DNA of 64,000 nucleotides from assembly GCA_963682025.1 (NCBI GenBank), contig OY821521.1:49769307-49833306 (forward strand), read 5' to 3'. Below are positions 35,876 through 46,513 of the stretch, one piece after another (positions within the stretch are counted from its first letter, which is position 1; each line of letters starts with the position of its first letter). A program made the position numbers and the translations under genes. This DNA is from Cordilura impudica (taxonomy: Eukaryota > Arthropoda > Insecta > Diptera > Scathophagidae). Under the pieces are notes generated by a model. It made no database searches and was not told where the DNA came from. It saw only the letters and a list, made by a program, of their open reading frames with translations.

Positions 35876-36000
35876 GGGCCGTATGCAAAAAAGTTAAAGT
35901 GTACTTCAAGTAGACTTTATCAACAAATTTTGTATGAAAAACATGAAAAACATACAATTAAGTCTACTTGAAGAACATTTTTATTTTTTTGCATACGGCC
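35876..36000. mobile_element. Short MITE with TAA target duplication
   Basis: Almost fully palindromic: GGGCCGTATGCAAAAAAGTT at the left and GGGCCGTATGCAAAAAAATA (read inward) at the right, with inner 'cttcaagtagact/agtctacttgaag'. TAA flanks both sides. Likely PIF/Harbinger-type by its TWA target and GGGCC ends (inference). Confidence 0.75.
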
Positions 36001-36055
36001 CTAAGAGTTTAGTTGGGTATACTGAGATTGCCCATTTACTAAAGTTCGCAATAAC

Positions 36056-39000
36056 TTAAAAATGAAAAAATAGAAATGAAAAATGAAAATAAAAAATAAA
36101 AAATGAAAAATGAAAAATTAAAAATGAAAAATAAAAAGTGAAAAATAAAAATGAAAAACGAAAAACGAAAAATAAAAATTAAAAATGAAAAACGAAAAAT
36201 GAAAACCGAAAAATTAAAAATGAAATGTGAAAAGTGCAAAATGAAAAATGAAAAATGAAAAATAAAAAATTGGATATGAAAAATAAAAACTTAAATGCGA
36301 AAAATTAAAAATGAAAAATAAAAAATGAAAAGTGCAAAATGAATAATTAAAAATAAAAAATTAAAAATAGAAAATGAAAAGTAAAAAATAAAAAATGGAA
36401 AATAATAAATGAAAAATTAAAAATATAAAATGAAAAATGAAAAATGAAATATTAAAAATTAAAACTTAAAATTGAACAATAAAAATAAGAAACAAAAAAC
36501 TAAAAATAAAAAATTAAAATGAAAAACGAAAAATTAGAAATAAAAAATGGAAATAAAAAAAGAAAGATGAAAAAATTAAATGAAAAATGAATGAATGAAA
36601 AATAAAAAATGAAAAATTAAAAATTAAAATTTAAAAATAAAAAAAGAAAAATAAAGAATACAAATAAAAAAATTTAAAAATAAAATTTAAAAATTAAAAA
36701 TAAAGGACGATAAATAAAAAATTAAAAATAAAATATAAAAAAAGAAAAATTAGAAATTAAAAATAAAAAAATAAAATTGAAAAATGAAAAATTAAAAATG
36801 ATAAATGAAAAATAAACACGAAAAACAAAAAATTAAAAATGAAAAATGAAAAGTGAAAAATGAAAAATAAAAAACTAAACATAAAAAATGAAAAATGAAA
36901 AATAAAAACTTAAATGCGAAAAATGAAAAGCGAAAAAAAAAAATTAAAAGTGCAAATATATAATTAAAAATAAAAAATAAAAAATAAAAAATAGAAAATA
37001 AAAAATAAAAAATGGAAAATAAAATATTAAAAACGAAAAATAAAAAATGAAAAATAAAAAATGCGAAAATTAAAATTGAAACTTAAAATTGAAAAATAAA
37101 AATGAAAAACAACAAACTAATGAAAAATTAAAATGAAAAATGAAAAATTAAAAATAAAAAATGAAAAATATAAATCAAAAATAAAAAATGGAAATTAAAA
37201 AATGAAAGATGAAAAATTAAAAATTAAAAATGAAAAAAAAGAAAAATGGAAAATGAAAAATTACAAATGAAAAATTAAAAATAAAAAATGAAAAACGAAA
37301 AATAAAGAATGAAAAATAAAAAAAAATTAAAATAAAAAATAAAAAATTTAAAAATAAAATTAAAAAATTAAAAATAAAAGATGAAAAATAAAAAATTAAA
37401 ACAAAAAAATTAAAAATGAAAATTAAAATAATTAAAAATGAAAAACTAAAAATAAAAAAATGAAAAATAAATAATTAAAAAAGAAAAATAAAGAATGAAA
37501 AATAAAAAAAAAAATAAAAATAAAAAATAAGAAACGTAAAATGGAAAACGAAAAGAGTAAAAGAAAAATAAAAAATAAAAAATAAAATATAAAATATAAA
37601 AAATACAAAATAAAAATAAAAAATTAAAAATAAAAAATGAAAAGTAAAAAATAAAAAATGGAAAATAATAAATGAAAAACTAAAAATTAAAAATATAAAA
37701 CGAAAAATGAAAAATGAAATATTAAAAATTAAAACTTAAAATTGAACAATAAAAATAAGAAACAAAAAACTAAAAATTAAAAATTAAAATGAAAAACGAA
37801 AAATTAGAAATAAAAAATGGAAATAAAAAAAGAGAGATGAAAAAATTAAATGAAAAATGAATGAATGAAAAATAAGAAATGAAAAATTAAAAATTAAAAA
37901 TGAAAAATAAAAAAAGAAAAAAAAAGAATGCAAATAAAAAAAATCAAAAATAAAATTTAAAAATGAAAAATAAACGACGATAAATAAAAAATTAAAAATA
38001 AAATATAAAAAAAGAAAAATTAAAAATTAAAAATAAAAAAATAAAATTGAAAAATGAAAAATTAAAAATGATAAATGAAAAATAAAAACGAAAAACGAAA
38101 AATTAAAAACGAAAAATGAAAAGTGAAAAATGAAAAATAAAAAACTAAACATAAAAAATTAAAAATGAAAAATAAAAACTTAAATGCGAAAAATGAAAAG
38201 CGAAAAAAAATTAAAAGTGCAAATATATAATTAAAAATAAAAAATCAAAAATAGAAAATAAAAAATGAAAAATGAAAAATAAAAAATGGAAAATAAAATA
38301 TTAAAAACGAAAAATAAAAAATGAAAAATAAAAAATGCGAAAATTAAAATTGAAACTTAAAATTGAAAAATAAAAATGAAAAACAAAAAACTAATGAAAA
38401 ATTAAAATGAAAAACGAAAAATTAAAAATAAAAAATGAAAAATATAAATCAAAAATAAAAAATGGAAATTAAAAAATGAAAGATGAAAAATTTAAAATAA
38501 AAAATGAAAAAAAAGAAAAATGGAAAATGAAAAATTAAAAATAAAAAATGAAAAACGAAAAATAAAGAATGAAAAATAAAAAAAAAATTTAAAATAAAAA
38601 ATAAAAAATTTTAAAATAAAATTAAAAAATTAAAAATTAAAGATGAAAAATAAAAAATTAAAACTAAAAAATTAAAAATGAAAATTAAAATAATTAAAAT
38701 TGAAAAACTAAAAATAAAAAAATAAAAAATAAATAATGAAAAAAGAAAAATAAAGAATGAAAAATAAAAAAAAAATAAAAATAAAAAATAAGAAACGTAA
38801 AATGGAAAAAGGAAAAGAGTAAAAGAAAAATAAAAAATAAAAAATAAAAAATAAAAAATAAAATATAAAATATAAAAAATAAAAAATGAAAAATAAAAAA
38901 TAAAAAATGAAAAATAAAAAATGAAAAATAAAAGATGAAAAATGAAAAATTAAAAATGAAAAATTAAAAATAAAAAATAAAAATGTAAAACGAAAAATGA

Positions 39001-39324
39001 AAAACCAAAAATGAAAAGTGAAAAATGAAAAATAAAAAATTAAAAATTAAAAATAAAAAATTAAAAATAAAAAAATTAAAAATAAAAACTTAAATGCGAA
39101 AAATTAAAAGTGAAAAATAAAAAATGAAAAGTGCAAAATGAATAATTAAAAATAAATAATAAAAATTAAAAAATAAAAAATTCAAAATTAAAACTTAAAA
39201 CTGAAAAATAAAAGTGAAAAACAAAAAACTAAAAATGAAAAATTAAAATGAAAAACGAAAAATTAAAAATAATAAAAAAAAAAAAATAAAAAATGAAAAA
39301 TACAAAATAAAAACTGAAAAATGA
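36056..39324. repeat. 3.3-kb AAAAATG/AAAAATA heptamer minisatellite with a ~1.26-kb higher-order repeat
   Basis: Imperfect heptamers (GAAAAAT, TAAAAAA, CGAAAAA) fill the region. Marker strings reappear about 1,262 bases apart: 'aagtaaaaaataaaaaatgg' at about 36,379 and 37,641, and 'gaaacgtaaaatggaaaa' at 37,531 and 38,792. A large segment has therefore been duplicated in tandem. It ends at the start of a Helentron-like copy. Confidence 0.88.
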
Positions 39325-40129
39325 ACAAGTAAGAATATTATAGTCGGTCTAGACCGACTATACGATACCTTATACCATGCGTTTAGGTCCAACTAATTAG
39401 ATGTAGAAAAAAAGCATGAACCAAATTTGAGTCGCATTGTTATTAATATTTTTTGGCCGCAGATATGAAAAAGTTCATATCGGATACCATATATATATGG
39501 GGACTAGGTCGAAAAATGGACCGACCCTGACCATATTTGGCAAGGTCACTTATATTTTGAAAAAATATATACAAGCCAAATTTGAGAAAAATCTGTGCAA
39601 TATTTTTGTTTTTTGATAGATTTAAGTGAATATCGGGAAGCAGCTCTATATGGGGCCTATGAATAAGAATTGTCTTATAGGGATTATTTTTGGACGACTG
39701 ATTAATGAATATAATAAACGCATAAAAATCCAAATTGACTGAGATCTATATGATAATTTGGATCTTATTGGCAATTTATGTCGATTTAATAGGGGTTATT
39801 TGTATGGGGGCTAGGTCTGAATATGGACCGATTTTCACCAATTTGAATAGCATTCATCCTATGGCCGATGAAAGCTTATATACCAAATTTCATCAAAATA
39901 GACTCATATTTACGACCTGCAGTTTGATTACAAGGATTACATGGACACACAGACGGACGTACGGACGGACGGACGGACGTACACACGGACGGACATCGTT
40001 AAATCGAATCAGATAGTGATTCTGATTCGATCGGTATAATAAACTATGGGTCTAGGTCAAATACTTTTGGTAGTTACAAACAGCAGCACATAGTCATTAT
40101 ACCCAAACCACATACTGGTATAGGGTATA
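39325..40129 (+). mobile_element. Helentron-like element, near full length, older type
   Basis: Starts ACAAGTAAGAATATTATAG with an intact palindrome and ends TATAGGGTATA. It carries the variant 'gaataagaattgtcttatag' rather than either subfamily marker. About 20 bases of the 'ccctatctct' block are missing near 39,385. It sits inside the heptamer array. Confidence 0.88.
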
Positions 40130-40199
40130 AAAATTAAAAATGGAAAATGAAAAATTAAAAATGGAAAATGGAAAATGAAAAATGAAAAATTAAAAATAA
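40130..40199. repeat. Short heptamer minisatellite block
   Basis: Seventy bases of AAAAATGG/AAAAATG units between two Helentron-like copies. Confidence 0.75.
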
Positions 40200-40689
40200 A
40201 CAAGTAAGAAAATTATAGTCGGTCTAGACCGACTATACGATACCCTATACCATGCGTTTAGAAACCCTATCTCTTAGGCCCAACTAACTGGACATAAAAA
40301 AAAAGCAAAAACCAAATTTGAAAAAATTTTGAAAAAGTTCATATCGGATGCTATATCTATATAGGGACTAGGTCCAAAAATGGACCGATCCCGATCATGT
40401 TTGGTAAAGCCTCTTGTATTTTGCAAAAATATATACAAACAAAATTTGGGAAGAATCAGTGCAATATTTTTGGTTTTTAATAGATTTAAGTGAAGATCGG
40501 GAAGCAGCTCTATATGGGATCAAAGGGATCATTTTTGGACTACTCATTAATGGATGTAATGAACTCAACTCAAAAGTGATTCTGATTCGATCGGTATAAT
40601 TAAAGATGGGTCTAGGTCAAATATTTTTGGTTGTTACAAACAGCAGCACAAAGTCATTATACCCAAACCACATAGTGGTATAGGGTATA
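40200..40689 (+). mobile_element. Helentron-like element, subfamily B, large internal deletion
   Basis: Both termini are intact, but about 300 bases including the GGAC tract are missing: 'gatgtaatgaac' joins directly to 'tcaactcaaaagtgattctg'. A smaller deletion near 40,321 removes 'gtgggatttttattaa...'. Confidence 0.88.
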
Positions 40690-40955
40690 AAAATTAAAAA
40701 TTAAAAATTAAAAATTAAAAATTAAAAATTAAAAATTAAAATTAAAAATGAAAAATAAAAAATTAAAAAAGAAAAATAAAGAATGAAAAATAAAAAAAAA
40801 AATTTTAAATAAAAAATAAAAAAATTTTTTAATAAATTTAAAAAATAAAAAATAAAAGATGAAAATAAAAAATTAAAAATTAAAAATAAACAAATGAAAA
40901 ATAAAAAATGAAAAATGAAAATGAAAAATAAAAAACGAAAAATTAAAATTAACCG
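40690..40955. repeat. AAAAATT/AAAAATG heptamer minisatellite
   Basis: Begins at the 3' end of the preceding element, first as clean AAAAATT units and then mixed. Confidence 0.8.
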
Positions 40956-41074
40956 CTTGAAATAATAGATAATAATAAATATTTTTATATTAGCAGAGCC
41001 CCTGCAGTGGATTGCCATAAGTGATACATAGATGGCGCTTTCTGTTTGATTTTAAAAAAGTGTCATAAAAAATG

Positions 41075-41475
41075 TTCAATTACTAGATGTATACACATCT
41101 CCCCTGTGATCGGGCTCACAAGATTTTTTGTTTATCTAACCCACTAATGATTAATTTATGAATTAACGTGTCATTCCTTAGTGAATCAAATGCAGATTTT
41201 ATATCTAATAAAACCATTCCAGTTGATTTGCCTTCGTTAAAATTGTCCTTTACACTTTTATATATTCTGACTAACTATTGTGTCGTGTTGTGTTCAGAAC
41301 GAAGTCCATATTGTTGGATAGGATGAATGTTGTTATCTTCAATGAACGCTACTATTTTTCCCATCATAATTGTCTCTAATGTTATGCTCATTAACTTATT
41401 GGTCATAAGAGTCCGCGCTTGAAGGATCCTTAACAGACTTTGGAATAGCAATAATGTGCCAATGGTTTTTGCTGT
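41075..41475 (-). pseudogene. LINE reverse-transcriptase fragment (I/jockey-like)
   Basis: Reverse-strand pieces read FGIAIIVPKSVKDPS, MGKIVAFIEDNNIHPIQQYG, a 'LRSEHNTTQ' segment after a frame change, and STGMVLLDIKSAFDSL with the motif A catalytic Asp, then DTLIHKLI. This is the N-terminal half of a non-LTR RT palm. It contains an in-frame stop and frame breaks and is truncated on both sides. It differs from the LINE at 60-64 kb, whose motif A reads TDFSKAFDKVNH. Confidence 0.75.
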
Positions 41476-41627
41476 ATTTAAAGTGAGCCTGATTAATTTC
41501 TAATTCAATCAAAAATATATAAAAATGTATAATACACACCGATGCCAACTTAGCGTTTTTGCGTTAGATTAAGCGTCTTTTAGCGACCCAAAACTATTTT
41601 TTCACTTTTTCCACTTTTTAAAAAACA

Positions 41628-41786
41628 CCAAAATTTAAATATATTTTCATCAAATTTGGTTAATGGGCTTTTAGCGCCCATAGGACGAATGCTGTGGAAA
41701 TTGGTGAATACCGGTGCATGTTCACATCTAGCCCCAATACAAATAACTCCTATCAGTCCGACTAAAAATGTCGTTAGTTCCAAATT

Positions 41787-41861
<75 letters not shown>

Positions 41862-41935
41862 ATAAGGTTTAGTGTACTGCAAAAATAAACCCTATAGGAC
41901 CATCACATCAAAAAACGAAAATGTTGCATAGATTT
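41628..41935 (-). mobile_element. Helentron-like element, decayed internal fragment containing (TA)n
   Basis: Words such as 'gaattggtgaata', 'catgttcacatctagccc' and 'atcaaaaaacgaaaatgttgc' align to the family. The (TA)n tract lies where standard copies read 'tcatatatatctta'. Confidence 0.7.
41788..41860. repeat. (TA)n microsatellite, ~36 units
   Basis: Perfect dinucleotide run within the decayed Helentron-like fragment. Confidence 0.95.
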
Positions 41936-41936
41936 T

Positions 41937-42264
41937 TATACCAAATACCACTATGTGTGTCAGGGTATAATGACTTCGTGATGTTTCTATTTACCAAAAA
42001 TTTTTGACCTAGACTCATCTTTTATTATACAGATCAACTCAGAATCACTTTCTGAGACTATTTAGCGATGTCCGTCCGTCCGTCTGAGTGTCCGTCTGAG
42101 TGTTCATGTTATCATTCTAATAAAACTACAGGTTACAAATATGAATATATTTTGATTAAATTTATTATATAACTTCTAGCAGCCATAGTATGAACGCTAT
42201 TGAATTTGTTGAAAATCGGTTCATGTTCAGACCTAGTCCCCATACAAATGACACCTATGTGATC
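41937..42264 (-). mobile_element. Helentron-like element, left part of an interrupted decayed copy
   Basis: 3' end ('ataccactatgtgtgtcaggg') through the GTCC tract to 'atgacacctatgtgatc', where a 3.9-kb inverted-repeat element begins. The remainder resumes at 46,174. Confidence 0.75.
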
Positions 42265-43640
42265 ATTAGGGTGGCCCTTAACAAAAAAAAGTGTTCAAAC
42301 TCTCGGTCTCACCCCCTAGAAATATGCGAATAGCAAAAAAAAAAACTGAGAAATACAGTTTTGGGTCAATCAAAAAAAATTAAGAGGTGCCTCAACGCGG
42401 CTGATAATTTCAAGTGTGTTTATATGACCATTTTTGTGCCAAAAAAAACTTTAGGTCATGAATTGTGATGAACATTTTTTCAACTTTAACAAGTTCATTA
42501 AAGCCATCATTTTCTTTTTTCTGATCTCTATACCTATAAGAACTCAGATATAAACTATTGTTTTATTAACACTTTGTTAACCTATTGCGAAATGAGACCA
42601 AAAATTTAAAATTTTTTTGATAAAATTTTGAAACCTCCTTTTTTATGTGTCCAAAAATGTTCTTAAACAAAATTTAAAAAAATGGAACTGGCACTTTAAA
42701 ATTTTGTTAAGTCTATACAGGAGATTAACTGTGTGAATTTTTAAGTAAATTCCTGTGCCAGAATTTTTATTACAAAGAACTTTTTTGCGGATTTCGAGAA
42801 AAATGAGTTTTTTGTGAAATATTCAGAAAATGTATTCTTTCTAAATACTTTGTATCAAAAATTTATCGGTTTTATACTTTTAATTGTTATATTTTATCTT
42901 AATTACCTACAGTTTCTGAAAAAAGTAATATGACCCCATTAACCCGTTTTTACTTGGGGTCGCATATGACCCCAAGCTAATGAAAGACAATTTATTTAAA
43001 AAAAATCATATATTTTGTAAGTGCTGTTGAATTTTTAAATGGGTCGCTCAATATATAATAACTTAATGTGTAGAACTTCCGCTAACCCATTATCTTCCAA
43101 GGCCAGCTTTGGATTTTAAGATATTTTAAAATATAAATTACCAAAACCGAGTTTTTCTATTAAACTCGATGAAACCACTATTTAGAATTTAAGAAAAATA
43201 ATTCGGTTAATGGTTATTTATTTAACCCTTCAGTGCTCCTGGAATCAATATAATCCATTGTGATATTTCTTTGGTGCAATTATCTGCTTTAAACCAATTT
43301 TGTTATAAAATTATTTTATGTATAAAAACTATCAATATTTCTCTAAATAAAATAGGAAGACCCACAAATGACCCAAAGCTAATAAAAAACATTTTATTCA
43401 AAACAATATGAAATATAAAATAAATATAATAACATAAAATTAAAGAAAAGCAATACTTATTGCAAATCGTAAGTGATTATAGAAAACAATTTGAATCATT
43501 CTTAAATACACCAAAATAATAAGAATTAAATAATAAGAATTAATTTTATATTTCATATTCTTTGGAACAAATTGTCTTTTTATTAGCTTTGGGTCATTTG
43601 TGGGTCTTCTTATTTTATTCAGGAAAATATAGATAGTTTT

Positions 43641-44414
43641 TATACCCTATACCACTATGTGGTTTGGGTATAATAACTTTGTGCTGCTGTTTGTAACAAC
43701 CAAAAATATTTGACCTAGACCCATCTTTAATTATACCGATCGAATCAGAATCACTTTTTGAGTTGATTTAACAATGTCCGTCCGTCCGTCCGTCTGTGTG
43801 TCCATGTAAACCTTGTAATCAAACTGCAGGTCGCAAATATGAACATGTTTTGATGAAATTTGGTATATAAGCTTTTATCGGCCATGGGATGAATGCTATT
43901 GAAATTGGTGAGAACCGGTCCATGTTCAGACCTAGCCCCCATACAAATTACCCCTATGAAATCGACATAAATTGCCATAAGATCCAAATTGTCATATAGA
44001 TCTTACTCAAATTGGGTTTGTATGCGTTCATTACATCCATTAATGAGTAGTCCAAAAATGATGCCTTTGGCCCCATATAGACTGCTTCCCGATCTTCACT
44101 TAAATCTATTAAAAACAAAAATAATGCACTGATTCTTCTCAAATTTTGTTTGTATATATTTTTGCAAAATACAAGAGACTTTACCAAACATGATCAGGAT
44201 TGGTCCATTTTTGGACCTAGTCCCCATAAAGATATAGCATCCGATATGAACTTTTTCATATCTGCAGCCAAAAAAGTTAATAAAAATCCCACTCAAATTT
44301 GGTTTTTGCTTATTTTCTATGTCCAGTTAGTTGGGCCTAAGAGATAAGGTTTCTAAATGCATGGTATAGAGTATCGTATAGTCGGTCTAGACCGACTATA
44401 ATTTTCTTACTTGT
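43641..44414 (-). mobile_element. Helentron-like element, full length, subfamily B, nested in the foldback element
   Basis: TATACCCTATACC to CTTACTTGT, with only three GTCC units. The opposite arm of the palindrome preserves the empty site GATAGTTTTTATACATAAAA, which dates this insertion after formation of the inverted repeat. Confidence 0.9.
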
Positions 44415-44744
44415 TATACATAAAATAGTTTCATAACAAAATTGGTGAAAAGTTGTTATAATTTATATTCGCGAGCAATAAGCAGATAATTGCACCAAAG
44501 ACATATCCCAATCGATTATTTTGATCCCAGAAGCACTGAAGGGTTAAATAAATAAAAATTAACCGAATTATTTTTCTTTAATTCTAGATGATGGTTTCAT
44601 CGAGTTTAATAGAAAAACTCGTTTTTTATTTAAAAATATCTTAAAATCCAATGCTTGCCTTGGCAAATAATGGGTTAACGTTCTCGGATTTATCTCAATT
44701 TTTACGAACGGAAGTTCTACACATTTAGATATTACATTTTAAGC

Positions 44745-44950
44745 ATCGCATCTAAAAATTCAATAGCACTTAAAAAATATTTGATTTTTTTGAATAAATT
44801 GCCTTTTTATTAGCTTGGGGTCATATGTGACCCCATTTTAAGCATTCTAAGCGTCGCATCTAAAAATTCAATAACACTTAAAAAATATTTGAATTTTTTG
44901 AATCAATTGTCTTTTATTAGCTTGGGGTCATTTGTGACCCAATTCCATAA
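44745..44950. repeat. ~110-base tandem duplication in the right foldback arm
   Basis: The block 'aagc(a/g)tcgcatctaaaaattcaata.cactt' to 'cttggggtcat.tgtgaccc' occurs twice in a row. The left arm has a single version. Confidence 0.7.
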
Positions 44951-45377
44951 GGGTTAATGGGGTCATATTATTTTTTTTCGAAACCCTAGGCTATTAAGAT
45001 AAAATATAACATTTAAAAGTAGAAAAGTGATGAATTTTTGATACAAAGTATTTAGAAATAGTACATTTAGAGAATATTTTACAAAAATCCCATTTTTCTC
45101 CAAATCCCCAAAAATAAAATCCTTGTCAAAAAAATTCTTGCTTAGGGATTTACCTAAAAATGCACACAGTTAATTTCTAATATGCATTTAATAAGATCTT
45201 AAAGACGTAGATCAATTTTTTAAAATTTTGTTAAAGAAAATTTTTCAAAACCTGAAAAAGGAGTTTTCAAAATTTTATTAAACAAATTTTCCATTTTGGG
45301 TCTCAATGCTTAATAGGTTAAGAAGGTGGTAATAAAACAATACTTCATATCTGAGTTCTCACAGGTATAGAGACTAA

Positions 45378-45757
45378 TGCCGTTTTCTTTTCTGATAAAA
45401 AAATATCGCACTTTATTTGCACTTTTTTCAAAAACTGTATTTTTTTGGTATATTCTAAATTAAAAGCAACCTTATCTTATACATCAATCGAAAGGTCTCA
45501 AAGTGCTGCGTTCATAAACGGCAAAAAAAATTTATTATTATACACTTTGAAGTCATGGGGCGAAAATATTAAAAAAATGGGAGACAATGGGGAAATATTC
45601 TCATACTATGACCTGAAAGACGTCAATGGCTTCAATTTCTTGCGACTTACAAGGGTATAAGATAAGGTTGCTCTTAATTCAGAATATACAAAAAACTACA
45701 CTTTTCTAAAAAAGTTCAAATAAAGTGAGACATTTTTTATCAGAAAAGAAAACGGAT
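45378..45757. mobile_element. Palindromic MITE with TAA target duplication (copy 1)
   Basis: TGCCGTTTTCTTTTCTGATA at the left mirrors TATCAGAAAAGAAAACGGAT at the right, and the mirror continues inward ('aagcaaccttatcttata'). TAA flanks both sides (45,375 and 45,758). A second copy is at 51,915-52,316. A 71-codon frame (45,445-45,660) is inside it and is not considered a gene. Confidence 0.75.
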
Positions 45758-46173
45758 TAAGACAATTTGTTGGCTTTAATTAATTTCTTAAAGTTGAAAA
45801 AAATGCCATCAAATTTCATGACCTAGTTTTTTTTTTGGCACAAAAGTGGTCTGGGGCATTTACTATTTTTTGGCGACTTTTTATGCGATTTTGAAGTTTT
45901 ATACCTTTTTGGAAAGATAATTTAATACTGATCCTGAATTATGTAACAATTTGTTGAAAAAATTAAACTATAGAACGAAATTTTCGTAAAATCTGAAAAA
46001 AAAGTCATATTTTCCCCATATAAACACACTTCAAATTTTCAGTCGCGTTAAAGCACCTCTAAATTTTTTTGATTGACCCAAAACTTTGTATTTTTCAGTT
46101 TTTTTGCTATTCGCATATTTGTACGGAGGTGAGACCGAAAAAGAGTTTGAACGCATTTTTAAGGGCCACTCTG

Positions 46174-46513
46174 GTGATCGTATAGGTCTCGGTCAAATTG
46201 GGTTTGTGTATGTTTATTAATCTACTAATGACTGGTCCAAAAATAAACCCTATACAACAATTCTTGATCATAGCCTCCATATAAAGCTGATACCCGATAT
46301 TCACTTAAATCTATCAAGAATATTGAACAGATTTTTCTCACCTTAACAAATATGGTCAGATCAGCATCCGAAATGATCTTTTTCATATTCGAAGGCAAAA
46401 AAATTAATAACAATGCCACTCAAATTTGGTTTATGCTTATTTTCTAAGCATTCTCTAAACGCAAGGTATAAGGTATCGTATAGTCGGTCTAGACCGGCTA
46501 TAAATTTCTAGGT
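46174..46513 (-). mobile_element. Helentron-like element, right part of the interrupted decayed copy
   Basis: Continues the copy broken at 42,264, from 'ggtctcggtcaaattgggtttg' to the 5' palindrome (TCGGTCTAGACCGGC) and 'tataaatttctaggtgag', a degraded 5' tip. Confidence 0.75.

Larger units (their letters stand above)
42265..46173. mobile_element. 3.9-kb long-inverted-repeat (foldback) element
   Basis: The left end TTAGGGTGGCCCTTAA mirrors the right end (read inward CAGAGTGGCCCTTAA). The mirror continues deep inward: 'caaactct..cggtctcacc', 'atatgcgaatagcaaaaaaa', 'ttgggtcaatcaaaaaaa', 'gtgtgtttatatg', 'actttgtatcaaaaatt' and 'tggggtca.atgacccca' all recur in reverse. Each arm is over 1 kb. 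GTGATC occurs at both borders (42,259 and 46,174), a possible 6-base target duplication. The right arm holds a MITE, a ~110-base tandem duplication and a young Helentron-like copy. No transposase frame was seen; the mobilising family is unknown. Confidence 0.75.

Noticed and set aside
36039..41018. Phe/Ile/Leu/Ser-rich reverse-strand frames over heptamer arrays
   Set aside because: Reverse translation of AAAAATG/AAAAATA units; no independent evidence of a gene.
45445..45660. 71-codon frame as a gene
   Set aside because: It lies wholly within a palindromic MITE with a sister copy that does not keep the frame.
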